Source of the DNA: CAVPCZ01 sp963779225
GTDB lineage: Bacteria > Bacteroidota > Ignavibacteria > UBA10030 > UBA6906
DNA: 64,000 bases
Direction of reading: 5' to 3'
NCBI GenBank assembly: GCA_963779225.1
Contig: CAVZWW010000003.1
Span: forward strand, 3,689,815 to 3,753,814
Positions 1 through 8,835 of this stretch are shown here, one piece after another (position 1 is the stretch's first letter; each line of letters opens with the position of its first letter). The notes beneath the pieces are model-generated. The model saw only the letters and a program-made list of their open reading frames with translations, was not told where the DNA came from and did no database searches. The position numbers and the translations under genes are program-made.

Positions 1-759
1 GATCTCGGCCTGGGGGAAAACCGCCGTAATGGCCTCCGGGAACCCCTTGAGACCGTCGACCACGGCAATGAGGATGTCTTCGGCTCCCCGGTTCTTCAGC
101 TCGGTCATGACTCGAAGCCAGAATTTTGCCCCTTCAGTCTGCTCGATCCACAAGCCCAGGACTTCCTTGTGCCCGGAGCAGCGCACGCCGATCGCGAGGT
201 AGACGGCCTTGTTCTTGACCGTTCCCTCGTCCCGGATCTTCACCCGGAGCGCATCGAAAAACACGATCGCGTAGACTCGCTCCAGCGGTCGGTTCTGCCA
301 TTGGGTGACTTCCTCCAAAACGGCATCAGTCACCGCGGAGACGAGTTCCGGGGAGATCTCGACGCCGTAGAGCTCTCGCAAATGGCTTTGGATATCCCGC
401 GTGCTCATCCCCCGGGCATAGAGAGCAATGACCTTCTGGTCGAAGCCGGGGAGGCGACGCCGGTATTTGGCAATCAAGGCTGGTTCAAAACGCCCTTGCC
501 GGTCGCGCGGAATCGACACATCGATCGCGCTAGAGTCGGTCAGGACAGTTTTGGTGCTGGTTCCATTGCGGTGGTTGCCAGCTTCCTGTTCTTCCAGGCC
601 GTCAAGATGATGATCCATCTCGGCGTTCAGGATACGTTCGGCCAGGGCCTTCTGCAGTTCGCCTAACAGCCCTTCAGAACTGAGAACCGTCTTTGGGTCC
701 CGGCCCGCAAGGAGCTCATCGAGCAATGAGGGGTCAATCGCTTCTCGTTTCTTCGCCAT
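1..759 (-). CDS. IS256-family (mutator-type) transposase, N-terminal part
   Basis: The minus-strand frame from ATG at 759 reads MAKKREAIDPSLLDELL and stays open to base 1, about 253 residues. Family features are a helical N-terminus, the segment MDHHLDGLEEQEAGNHRNG, IPRDRQGRFEPALI, then YAIVFFDALRVKIRD with the first catalytic Asp and ILIAVVDGLKGFPEAI with the second. The catalytic Glu and C-terminus are beyond the window edge. A good ribosome site (CAGGAGG) lies about 7 bases upstream of the ATG. No frameshift is seen, unlike the genes next to it, so the element looks potentially functional. It catalyses cut- or copy-type transposition with a DDE active site. Confidence 0.9.
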   Translation of the reverse strand, partial: MAKKREAIDPSLLDELLAGRDPKTVLSSEGLLGELQKALAERILNAEMDHHLDGLEEQEAGNHRNGTSTKTVLTDSSAIDVSIPRDRQGRFEPALIAKYRRRLPGFDQKVIALYARGMSTRDIQSHLRELYGVEISPELVSAVTDAVLEEVTQWQNRPLERVYAIVFFDALRVKIRDEGTVKNKAVYLAIGVRCSGHKEVLGLWIEQTEGAKFWLRVMTELKNRGAEDILIAVVDGLKGFPEAITAVFPQAEI

Positions 760-820
760 ACGGAACCTCCTGATCCAATATACTCGTATGGCTCACAAAC
801 ACAAAATTCCTTACAGTCTC
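1..820 (-). mobile_element. IS256-family insertion sequence, right part missing
   Basis: Partial insertion sequence whose transposase runs leftward off the window. The terminus is placed near 820 because the aminotransferase homology of the neighbouring pseudogene stops at about 821, and the next bases on the minus strand (GAGACTGTAAGGAATTTTGT) resemble the start of IS256-type terminal repeats. The other terminus and any target duplication lie outside the window. The boundary is inferred; the transposase itself is clear. Confidence 0.7.
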
Positions 821-1393
821 GTCTAATCTGCTCCGCGACAAAATCTATTTGCTGATTCGTCAGCTCGGGAAACATGGGCAGGGAGAGAATTTCAGCCTTG
901 TATTGATTGCAGATAGGAAACTCGTCTGGTCCGTGTGCTAGGTACCTGTATGCTACCATCAATGGTAAAGGCACCGGATGGTGAATGGCCGTCTCTACTC
1001 CACGATCCTTCAAGAACTTCGAGAGCGCATCTCGCCGCTTGGCTCTAATCACATACAAGTGGCGCGTGTACTTTGTATCTGGACGCATCTTGGGCGTTAT
1101 CAAACAGTCAATGTCAGACAGAACCTCATTGTAGAAAGCCGCATTTGCTCTCAGCGCTGAGATGCTGTGCTGCGCATGCAGGCCATTTGGCGTGCATACA
1201 CTAACCGCGGCTATTCCTTCCTCGTTGGCAAGCAGATCATCAATGCAGTGGTACGCTCTCGCATCATACTTGGATGCCAAAGTATCGCTCTGTCACTGAC
1301 GATATCGCACACAGCGGCCAATTCCACTTAATTATGTATATGCTCAGTGTGACGTTGGGCGATGCGATCATAGCCAACTAGCGCAAATCTCAT
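821..1393 (-). pseudogene. Sugar dehydrogenase (WlbA-like)/DegT aminotransferase fusion pseudogene
   Basis: From ATG at 1393 the minus strand encodes MRFALVGYDRIAQRH, the Rossmann start of a Gfo/Idh/MocA dehydrogenase of the UDP-GlcNAcA type. An in-frame TAA follows at about 1330 and a frameshift at about 1290. The dehydrogenase then continues as LASKYDARAYHCIDDLL and VSVCTPNGLHAQHSISAL. At about 1140-1155 the protein changes, without losing frame, into the C-terminal part of a DegT/DnrJ/EryC1 aminotransferase (NAAFYNEVLSDI, TRHLYVIRAKRRDALSKFL, ETAIHHPVPLPL, LSLPMFPELTNQQIDFV). The end is cut by the IS256-type element. These two enzymes are normally neighbours in diacetamido-uronate pathways, so a deletion between adjacent genes is the likely origin. 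Confidence 0.75.
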
Positions 1394-1827
1394 TTGTGTC
1401 CACCAACTTGTTGTTTCATGCGTCAAGAATTTCCAAATGCAGTTCAGATTTGAATCTTGTCAACTTCAGTGCTTCGTGACGACTTGGCTACGCTCCGCCC
1501 TTTCAGTCACGTGAGTGGCCTAGGGACAAGTGTGCACAGGATATACACCAGAATCAGGAAGTCCCCATGCGTAAAATGCGACGCGTCAAGGCCAGTTCCC
1601 CTCCAAAAACCTGCAGTCTTCTTACCGCCCCCATTGGCAGACTGAACTAGAAAACCTGCTGACTGAAGGGCCGAGCCTGAAGCATTATCAAGACCCAGGC
1701 ACACTTTCTCTGGGCCTGCTTTCCGGGTCACTTGGGGACGACCATGTCTCTGCGCCAGAGTCCACCAACACTAGTCCGGCATGTGGACATTTGAACGGTA
1801 AAGGAACCTTGCTGATTCAGTGAACTA
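1394..1827. other. Spacer without recognisable gene
   Basis: Between the fusion pseudogene and the IS200-type element I see no convincing gene. A 74-codon open stretch on the minus strand has no family features. The region upstream of the pseudogene start has TTGACA-like hexamers (about 1457-1462 on the minus strand) but no convincing -10 partner. It is probably scrambled remains of the polysaccharide locus. Confidence 0.4.
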
Positions 1828-2375
1828 CCACCGCCAAAGGCGGTGGCTTCTGCAAAGCGTTTTGCTTCTATAAGAAGCCAAAACTACCCTGTTGTTTTTC
1901 CTCCCGCTTCTCTTCCTTTTCCTGGTAGCGCACATACTTCCGTATTATCTCTTCGTCCACTCCCACGGTACTCACGAAGTAGCCCCGCGCCCAGAAGTGG
2001 TTCCCCCAACATGGCTTCTTCCGCATCCCAGGGTAGCTTTTGAACAGCTTGATCGCTGTCTTCCCCTTGATTGTTCCCATGTACTCCGAAATCGACACCT
2101 TCGGTGGAATTGATACCACCACGTGCACGTGATCCTCCCGCACATTCAACTCCGTCACCTCGCATCCCAACCATTCGCTCATACCGCGAATGTCACGTTC
2201 CATCATCTCCTTGATCTCCCCGCTCAGGACACGGTACCGATACTTGGGAACCCATACAATATGATACGTGCAGTAGTATATCGCATGAGAGAGTTTCTTG
2301 TATTTGCTCATGTACCAAATCTACTACCTTTTTCCGGCAAAGCCAATTGGACATAACCACTGCCGTAGGCAGTGG
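1828..2375 (-). mobile_element. IS200-type (IS200/IS605 family) element
   Basis: A compact element with one transposase and no tnpB. Both ends carry perfect 8-bp hairpins with 3-base loops: CCACCGCC/GGCGGTGG at 1828-1846 and CCACTGCC/GGCAGTGG at 2357-2375. The hairpins differ from each other but are each followed by TTCTGC-type sequence, as expected for the subterminal structures bound by HUH transposases. The exact cleavage sites cannot be fixed by eye. The element lies about 40 bp past the stop of the wzc-like gene. Confidence 0.75.
1868..2311 (-). CDS. tnpA: IS200/IS605-family transposase (Y1 HUH)
   Basis: A 147-residue single-strand transposase, the usual size for the family. It begins MSKYKKLSHAIYYCTYHIVW and includes VWVPKYRYRVL, the HUH metal-binding motif as HVHVVVSIP (near residue 61), WGNHFWARGYFVSTVG with the nucleophilic Tyr, and a helical Glu/Lys-rich tail. 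The reading frame is intact, so it is probably active or recently active. It sits between the two terminal hairpins of its element and is transcribed in the same direction as the broken exopolysaccharide genes. Confidence 0.93.
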   Translation of the reverse strand: MSKYKKLSHAIYYCTYHIVWVPKYRYRVLSGEIKEMMERDIRGMSEWLGCEVTELNVREDHVHVVVSIPPKVSISEYMGTIKGKTAIKLFKSYPGMRKKPCWGNHFWARGYFVSTVGVDEEIIRKYVRYQEKEEKREEKQQGSFGFL

Positions 2376-2413
2376 GTTTCTGCTTCGCACTAAACAAGAG
2401 TCTTCGTAGAGTT

Positions 2414-4723
2414 TTACTCGCCGATTCCATACCCATATCCGTACCCGTAGCGACTAGAAGCACTCCGGCTTCTGTATGTCTTCCGAGGATCAAAGTTGTT
2501 GAGCACAACCCCGAGGAGCTTCCCGCGCATGTCGCCCAGAGCCTCAACAGCGGCCGCCAATTCCGGACTGTGTCGTTTGGCCTGCAGAGGCCACCAAGAC
2601 AATGCCGTCTACTTGCGACGCAAGTACAAGAGAATCGTTCACCGCGAGAAGCGGGGGGGAATCCAGAATCACCATGTCATATTCATCTATGACCTTGGCA
2701 AGGAGCGCCGACAATTTGGCCGATCCTATGACGGCGCTGGGATTGGGCGGCGTGGTGCCTGAACAGAGCACATCCAGAAATGGCAATACGTCGGAATGCT
2801 TGCTTGTTTCAAGCGTCGCATTGCCCAAGCATGATCTCCATCACACCCGGATTCTTTGGCAGCTCGAATATGGAGTGAATTGTCGGCCTGCGAAGATCCG
2901 CATCCATTAGCAGAACACGCTTCTCCGCTTCCGCCGCCACTATTGCAAGATTTGAGGCAGTTATGGATTTCCCCTCCCCCGGCTTCACGCTGGTCACCAC
3001 TAGACTGCGAAGGGGCTTGTCAAGCTGCATGTAGCGAAAACTTGTGAAGAGATGTCTATACGATTCGACGAGAGGCGACGTGCGATGAGTACTTGCAACG
3101 AGATGCAAATCCAGAGTTCGCCTCCGTCCCCGCCGGTTCGATCCTCTCGCTTTGCTACCTCGATCCAATTCCATTCGACTGATAGCCGCAAGCACTGGAA
3201 GCCCCAGTTGTTTGATATCCTCGGGCGCGCGTATCTTGACATCCAACGCAGGACGGATGAGGACAATTGCGACCCCTACACCAAGGCCGAGTAGAACACC
3301 AATCACAAGATTCAACCAGATTTTCGGACTCACAGGGTCCAACGGAACAGTGGCCGGATCGATGATGTGGACAGAGCCGAATTCCGATTTCTCCGTAATC
3401 ACCGCCTCGTTGAATTTCTCCTCAATCAGTCCGTGCAACTTCTCAATACTGAGTCGTGACCGCTGGAGTCTTGCCATTTCGATGTTACGCCGTGGCAGCT
3501 GATTGAACTGCTGCTCGTAATCACCGATCACAGCCTCGAGCGCCCCCCTTTTCGCTTTCAGACCGTCAAGTTCGATTTGCTGTTCGATGATTTTCTGCTT
3601 TACCTGGGCAAGGAATCCAGCACTTCCTTCGTTGCTCCCCCCCGACCGGTCGCTCGGGCTGAGAGTGCTGAGGTAGGATTTCGTCCGCGACTCGAGATTC
3701 TTCCTGATCGCCGCAATTTGCGCCTCTACATCCTTCAATGGTACTGAAGAGGAAGCCTGCGAGACCAGTGCGGGGTTTTGTGAGAGAACGAAATCCCGCT
3801 GGACCTCCAGGCGCGCCAGCTGCTCCTGTTGGAGGCGTATGTACGTGTCATTCGACTCCCCGATTGCCCTCGCGACATTTGGTTCCTGGTTGGCAAGCTC
3901 AGATTTGTACGAACGAAGTGTCTGGTCACGGGAATTAATATCCACATCCAGCGCATCACGAGTGGCCTCCAATTGGGCAAGCTGCTCGACCAGGTTCTTC
4001 GTCTTATCCTCCAACGCAACTGTCCCGGTTGTCTGCATGTAGTTGCGTAGACTTGCCTCGGTGGAGTCAAGCAGACGTTGTTTCGCCTCCAGTTGTGATT
4101 GCAGGAATTCCCTGACGGACCGGGACTTCGCTCTGCTTTGAGAGAGACTTTGTTGCAGAGTAGACCTCCGTATAGGTGTTGGCAATGAGGACTGCTTCGC
4201 GCGGATCCGAGCTCCGCGCCGATATCTTGATGACATCAGACTCCTTGACCGGGACTAAACTCAACTGCCAACTTGAGCCTTTCAGTCACTTCTCGAATCG
4301 GATGCAAGCGAATCTTGCCCATCCTCATTGATGAAGATAGCAGGATTGGAGCAATCGTTTTTTTCGCCTTGTCGAGGTATTTCTTCTTCGCCAAGGCATT
4401 TGCCACTCCCTCGGTCAGCACGTAAGACGTGAGGGTTTCGATTTCGTTGGTGATCTTGCTGGCAGAGGTAAATCCGGTGAAATCGATAGTCCCCAGACTG
4501 TTGCTCCCCGCACGAAAGTCAATCACCAGCCGGGCAGTAGACTCATAGACGGGTTTGCTCAGAAAGGTATAGTAGAGCAACCAAGCAAAAAATGATGACC
4601 AGTAGAGGCAAAGAGAATGTTTTTCCCTCCGGATAGCAGGGAGAGGACTTCATGGAGCAGAAAGACTCGTCTGAATTTTCCGAGCCCAGCGTCGCCTGGG
4701 ATTGATTTCAGGGATATGTTCAC
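2414..4723 (-). pseudogene. Wzc-like polysaccharide co-polymerase/tyrosine autokinase, frameshifted
   Basis: An inner-membrane chain-length regulator and BY-kinase for exopolysaccharide export, broken into five or six frames. GTG at 4723 has AAGGTGAG upstream. Order: first membrane helix with Wzz domain (PVYESTARLVIDF; about 4580-4260), long coiled coil (to about 3450), the second-membrane region with VIGVLLGLGVGVAIVLIRP (about 3290), then the kinase: Walker A KPGEGKSITASNLA, Walker A' LLMDADLRRPTIH, Walker B YDMVILDSPPLLAV, and a Tyr-rich tail SRYGYGYGYGIGE. Shifts lie near 4590, 4258, 4145, 2822 and 2575. Every piece keeps its conserved motifs, so sequencing indels are at least as likely as true decay. 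Confidence 0.85.
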
Positions 4724-4763
4724 ACGCTCACCTTTGCATGAAATACTTTCACACTTCGCCCGA

Positions 4764-5283
4764 TCAATTACTTTGAGTATACAACAACAACGTCGCGACT
4801 GCCGAAGTCACAAGTGCAGCAGTTGCTATCACAGCTGATTAGGTCCCGTATGTTCAGTCGGACCGTATAGTCGACAAAAATTGCATCTCCAGGAAGCAGG
4901 GGAAGTTTTGCCTCGTCCGTCTTGAAAAAATCCTCAAGGTTCACCTTCACCTGCTGCTTCAGAACCCCGTCGGAGCTCTTGACGAAACGGGATATGCGAA
5001 CCTGACTGAGATCTGCATCCCGGGTCGGGCCCTCCTGCAAACGAAAGGAGCTGAATCAGGTCTGTCGTGGTTCCCACTTCATATCGCCCGGGCTTCTGCA
5101 CGTCACCCCAGATGTTTACCTGCATGGTCATTTCGCCGGGCTTTGCCACGTAATAATATGATGCAACGGCACGTTTGAGGGAGCCACTGAACCAAACCCA
5201 CTTTCAATGTTCTGCGAGAAGGAGGCTGCAGACAGCAGAAATGGTGACTGCCAAAAGTAGAATAGAATCGTCTCGAACAGCAT
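4764..5283 (-). pseudogene. SLBB-domain polysaccharide export protein (Wza-like), frameshifted
   Basis: ATG at 5283 follows GGAGGTCTTTC. After an N-terminal hydrophobic segment split over two frames, the protein reads SYYYVAKPGEMTMQVNIWGD, QKPGRYEVGTTTDLIQLLSF and, after a shift near 5037, TRDADLSQVRISRF and LPLLPGDAIFVDYT. After a further shift near 4833 it ends in a hydrophobic helix (AVIATAALVTSAVATLLLY) and a TGA at 4764-4766. That is one SLBB domain plus a C-terminal anchor. The usual Poly_export domain of Wza is absent. It lies 40 bp upstream of the wzc-like gene, the usual export-gene pairing. Confidence 0.75.
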
Positions 5284-5594
5284 GAAAGACCTCCGGCTGC
5301 AGTTCATAATGTAATCATGACCCAACGCACAACGCGATGTGCAAATGTGCGCACATATGGCGATGCGACATGTATTATTGAGATAGACGCACGAGGAGAA
5401 TACGATCAACGGTGGGGGCAAAGGCCAGATTATTCCACCCCCGTCGATCACCTGGCTTTCATATCAAGTTATGTTCTGAAGAAGCAACGCTGGTACACCT
5501 CAATATCACTCGCATCGCGACAAAAAGATGTGTCGCCGTCACTTCCCGTTCTTCCCTCGGAGGCCCGATGCCGGGCAGGCGGGCAACACAAAAG
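5284..5594. other. Spacer upstream of the SLBB gene
   Basis: No gene is visible between the SLBB start and tRNA-Lys. On the minus strand TACATTAT near 5310 could serve as a -10 element for the export genes, but no good -35 is at the right distance. Nothing else was recognised. Confidence 0.35.
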
Positions 5595-5666
5595 TGAGCG
5601 TGGATGGTCTCGAACCATCGACCCTCTGCTTAAAAGGCAGATGCTCTACCCCTGAGCTACACGCTC
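5595..5666 (-). tRNA. tRNA-Lys (UUU)
   Basis: The minus strand folds as a 72-nt tRNA. The acceptor arms GAGCGTG/CACGCTC pair, the D arm is GCTCAGGGGTAGAGC, and the anticodon stem TCTGC/GCAGA encloses loop CTTTTAA with anticodon TTT. The T arm GATGG TTCGAGA CCATC follows, with discriminator A. No CCA is encoded. It starts 3 bases after the stop of the response regulator on the same strand, so it may be cotranscribed. Confidence 0.93.
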
Positions 5667-5669
5667 ATT

Positions 5670-6074
5670 TCAACAAAAAAGATACGAATTCACGCGATAA
5701 TTCGCAAGCTCTACACGCTCTGCTGCCGCTGTGCGGATTTGATGCAAGAATGTGGCAAAATCAACAGGTTTTTCGATGTACCCCCAGGCACCGTAACGAA
5801 GCGCCACCTTTGCCGACTCCTCAGAACCATGCCCTGTAACCACAATAATGCGCGCATCCGGGTCGTGTTTTCGGATTTTTCGCAATACTTCCAGACCATT
5901 CATGCTGGGCAATGCAAGATCCAGGATCACGACATCCGGCTCCCGTTCCTTATAGATCTGAATCCCCTGCGGACCGTCTGCGGTGGAGAAAATGCTGTAC
6001 CCTTCATCCTCAAGTATGTTGTGCATGAGGGCAAGGGTGATTTCATCATCGTCAATGACAAGCACTTTTGGCAT
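5670..6074 (-). CDS. Single-domain response regulator (CheY-like)
   Basis: A 134-residue receiver with no output domain. It starts MPKVLVIDDDE with the acidic pocket at residues 8-10. The phospho-acceptor Asp is in VVILDLALPSMNG (residue 52), the conserved Thr in IIVVTGHGSEE, and the Lys in YIEKPVD. The chosen start is ATG 6074, because upstream in-frame sequence resembles nothing. The short tail after the domain (RTAAAERVELANYRV) is helical. No partner kinase is adjacent; the epimerase upstream ends 41 bp before it. It could relay phosphate to or from a distant kinase. Confidence 0.9.
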   Translation of the reverse strand: MPKVLVIDDDEITLALMHNILEDEGYSIFSTADGPQGIQIYKEREPDVVILDLALPSMNGLEVLRKIRKHDPDARIIVVTGHGSEESAKVALRYGAWGYIEKPVDFATFLHQIRTAAAERVELANYRVNSYLFC

Positions 6075-6115
6075 AGAAATCAGTCTCTCTCCCGGGTCGC
6101 AGCAATATACGAAAG

Positions 6116-7054
6116 TTACCCCTGAATACAAGAGCGGTACCACTCCACAGTCTTCTGAAGCCCGGTCCGGAAATCCACAACCGGCTTGTAGCCGATCACA
6201 CGTTGAGCCAGATCGATGGCGGCAAACGAATCCCTTACATCCCCGGCCCTGGGAGGATCGTAGCGGGGTTGTATATTCGTGCCGAGGGCGCTGTTGCACA
6301 GTTTCATAAGCGTGTTGAGAGATGTCCGGTCGTGACAGGCACAATTCATCGCCAGACCGGATTCACATTCGACCGTGGCAGCCAGAATATTCGCGTGAAC
6401 GACGTTATCGACGTATGTGAAGTCACGGGTTTGCTCACCATCTCCGAATATCACCGGCTGCTCGCCTCTCAGAAGCGCTGTAATGAACCGCGGAATCACC
6501 GCCGCATACTGGGAGGCCGGATCCTGACGCGGACCGAAAACATTGAAGTAGCGGAGGGATACGGTTTCCATCCCGTACACCCTGGCAAATACACGGCAAT
6601 AAAGCTCGGCTCCCAATTTGGAGATGGCATACGGCGAAAGAGGGTTTGTGGGCATCCCCTCATGTTTCGGGAGTTCGGGAGTGTCGCCATAGACGGACGA
6701 GGACGATGCATACACAACGCGCCTCACCCCCGCATCGCGGGCTGCGTGTAGCACATTCAACGTCCCGCCGACATTGACGTCGTTGGTGGTAATGGGATCA
6801 CGGATTGACCGGGGAACCGAACCCAAAGCCGCCTCATGAAGAATGACCTCGACGCCTTCAACGGCCTGCCGCACAAGATGATAGCTTCGGAGATCCCCTT
6901 CGATGAATTCGATATCCCCCATCACTTCCGCAAGGTTTTCGCGTTTGCCTGTCGCCAGATTGTCAAACACAACGACCTTGTGGTTGCGCCTCAAGAGCTC
7001 ACGGACGATGTTGCTTCCGATGAACCCCGCACCGCCCGTAACAAGGATCTTCAT
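6116..7054 (-). CDS. NAD-dependent sugar-nucleotide 4-epimerase (WbpP/GalE-like SDR)
   Basis: A 312-residue extended short-chain dehydrogenase/reductase. The NAD-binding motif is GGAGFIGSNIVREL at the N-terminus. The catalytic Ser/Tyr/Lys are in YASSSSVYGDTPELPKHE and NPLSPYAISK. Later family motifs are LRYFNVFGPRQDPASQYAAV and GDGEQTRDFTYVDN. The family interconverts UDP-Glc/Gal or UDP-GlcNAc/GalNAc; the exact substrate cannot be read from sequence, though the ASQYAAVIP segment resembles WbpP types. ATG 7054 has GGGGTGAAG just upstream. It probably supplies sugar nucleotides to the adjacent, damaged polysaccharide locus. Confidence 0.9.
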   Translation of the reverse strand: MKILVTGGAGFIGSNIVRELLRRNHKVVVFDNLATGKRENLAEVMGDIEFIEGDLRSYHLVRQAVEGVEVILHEAALGSVPRSIRDPITTNDVNVGGTLNVLHAARDAGVRRVVYASSSSVYGDTPELPKHEGMPTNPLSPYAISKLGAELYCRVFARVYGMETVSLRYFNVFGPRQDPASQYAAVIPRFITALLRGEQPVIFGDGEQTRDFTYVDNVVHANILAATVECESGLAMNCACHDRTSLNTLMKLCNSALGTNIQPRYDPPRAGDVRDSFAAIDLAQRVIGYKPVVDFRTGLQKTVEWYRSCIQG

Positions 7055-7225
7055 CACTTCACCCCTTTTAGTACCATCTCCTTGAACTCTCCACAACACC
7101 GGATCACTTACCAGGTCTGCCCGCTTTTTAGCGATCGACGACCGTATTGGCGGGATTGCACCCGCATATACCTACCAAGATAGTAAACGCGAACTTGAAA
7201 TGCAGCAAAGAACCCCCAAAAACCC

Positions 7226-7255
7226 TTGAAGTTGACCTGATATTTCGTAGATTTC
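7226..7255 (+). promoter_or_regulatory. Candidate promoter for the phosphoesterase gene
   Basis: TTG at 7226-7228 and TAGATTTC at 7248-7255 match the Bacteroidota-type pattern (TTG, about 19 bases, TAnnTTTG) about 23 bases before the start codon at 7278. A TTGACC hexamer at 7232 overlaps. Pattern match only. Confidence 0.35.
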
Positions 7256-7277
7256 TTGCTTAAACTTGTCAGGGGAT

Positions 7278-7979
7278 ATGCGGGCGGCCATCATTTCAGA
7301 CATACATTCGAATCTTCCGGCACTGGAACGGACACTGGAAGTGATCGACGATATGCACGTGGACCACGTCTTTTGCCTCGGTGATACCGTCGGCTATGGT
7401 CCCTCCCCTAACGAGTGCATCGCTCTCGTACGCGAACGGTGTACAGCCGTGATCAAAGGGAATCATGACAGCGGGGTACTGGATGAAACACCCCTGGATC
7501 ATTTCAACATCTACGGGGAAACCGCAATCCAGTGGACACGAAAACACATTACCCCGAAGAATTTTGAGTATCTCGCCGGACTTCCGATGCTTCATGTTCA
7601 TGAAGATCTGACCCTTACACATGCCTCACCTCTCCGCCCTGAGTCCTGGCGGTACATCTTCGCATGGCCCGACGCTCAAAAATGTTTCGGGGCATTCGGC
7701 ACACGCTTCTGCTTCATCGGCCACACACATATCCCCGTCGTGGTCGGTGAAGATGGAACGGTGAATAGTTTTACACCCGGGAAGCGGTTTCTGATTAACG
7801 TGGGAAGTGTCGGGCAGGCACGGGATGGAAACCCGCGTATCTCATTCGGATTGCTGGATACGGTGAAAGAGACATACGAAAATGTTCGCGTGGAATACGA
7901 CATTGAAATAGCTGCTGCTGCAGTGCTCCAGGCCCGCCTGCCAGACTACCTTGCACATCGGCTGTTTCTCGGAATCTAG
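7278..7979 (+). CDS. Calcineurin-like metallophosphoesterase (YfcE/MJ0936 type)
   Basis: A 233-residue enzyme with the full metal-binding set: SDIHSNLPALE (D-x-H), CLGDTVGYGPSPNEC (GD), IKGNHDSGV (GNHD), LTLTHASPL (TH) and FIGHTHIPVV (GHTH). The family hydrolyses phosphodiester or phosphomonoester bonds; the natural substrate here is unknown. The start is ATG 7278, preceded by AGGGG; an in-frame TTG at 7266 is less likely. It lies alone on the plus strand between leftward genes and converges with the nitrilase, whose stop is 11 bp away. Confidence 0.9.
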   Translation: MRAAIISDIHSNLPALERTLEVIDDMHVDHVFCLGDTVGYGPSPNECIALVRERCTAVIKGNHDSGVLDETPLDHFNIYGETAIQWTRKHITPKNFEYLAGLPMLHVHEDLTLTHASPLRPESWRYIFAWPDAQKCFGAFGTRFCFIGHTHIPVVVGEDGTVNSFTPGKRFLINVGSVGQARDGNPRISFGLLDTVKETYENVRVEYDIEIAAAAVLQARLPDYLAHRLFLGI

Positions 7980-7989
7980 AGAACCCCGG

Positions 7990-8835
7990 TTAGTACCCCA
8001 TCCGCTTCAGCTCCCGCCGCACGAGTCCGGGATCTTCATCAAGAAAGTGCCTCGAAAACCTTCTTGCACGACGGATAACGTTCTCATCGAGATCTGCAAC
8101 TACCAGATCCTCCTCCATCACCTTCCCGGAGGCAACGACTCCGCCATCCGGACCAATTAACGCCGATCCCCCCCAGAAATTCACGCCGTCTTCAAAACCC
8201 ACCCGGTTGCAGAAAGCCACATAGACCGAAAGCAAACGACCGTATGTTTGATGATTCTCGGTGTTCACCTGCGCCGCACGGAGCGTGTCTCCATCCCCGC
8301 CCAAACGGGTCGGACTCGCCACGAGCGCAATGATCGCCTGAGCACCATCCAATGCCAGAAGGTATGGCAAAGAAGGATGCCACAAATCTTCGCAGATCAG
8401 AACCCCCAACCGTCCTAGCGGCGTGTCAAACGCACGCACCGACGTCCCCCGGCTGAAATAACGCATCTCCTCGAACATGCCGTAAGTGGGCGGATACGTC
8501 TTCCGGTGGACGGAGCGCATCCCCCCGCCCTGGAAAAGAAAGGCGGAGTTGTACATCCCGAACGAATCGCTCTCCTCCACCCCGCCGGCAATGATGGCTA
8601 TCCCCCTGCTCTTCTCAAGAAGTGGAGCATAGGTTTTTGGGGGATTGTCGGGGTGAACCGCCAGATCCCAGTTCAAATCCTTGATACCGTATCCGGTGAG
8701 ACTCAGCTCCGGGAATACCACGAGCTGCGCGCCGGCTTCACGGGCTCGATCAGCATAGGCGCAATGAAGCGCCACATTCCGCTCAACATCTCCGAGCAAG
8801 GGGTCAATCTGGGCAAGAGCTATACGGAAGTTCAT
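7990..8835 (-). CDS. Carbon-nitrogen hydrolase (nitrilase superfamily)
   Basis: A 281-residue amidase with the catalytic triad visible: Glu in VVFPELSLTGYGI, Lys in SVHRKTYPPTYG, Cys in LGVLICEDLWHPS. The second half carries VNFWGGSALIGPDGGVVA. It most resembles the glutaminase-like domain found at the N-terminus of glutamine-dependent NAD synthetases, but stands alone with no synthetase domain. ATG 8835 overlaps the stop of the upstream response regulator by four bases (ATGA), so translation is probably coupled. It is the last gene of the leftward string that starts with capA. Confidence 0.88.
   Translation of the reverse strand: MNFRIALAQIDPLLGDVERNVALHCAYADRAREAGAQLVVFPELSLTGYGIKDLNWDLAVHPDNPPKTYAPLLEKSRGIAIIAGGVEESDSFGMYNSAFLFQGGGMRSVHRKTYPPTYGMFEEMRYFSRGTSVRAFDTPLGRLGVLICEDLWHPSLPYLLALDGAQAIIALVASPTRLGGDGDTLRAAQVNTENHQTYGRLLSVYVAFCNRVGFEDGVNFWGGSALIGPDGGVVASGKVMEEDLVVADLDENVIRRARRFSRHFLDEDPGLVRRELKRMGY

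Noticed and set aside
169..666. Long plus-strand open frame across the left transposase
   Set aside because: It is antisense to a clear IS256-family transposase and has no family features.
7990..8835. NAD synthetase
   Set aside because: Only the nitrilase/amidase part is present; the ATP-pyrophosphatase domain is absent and the gene ends normally.
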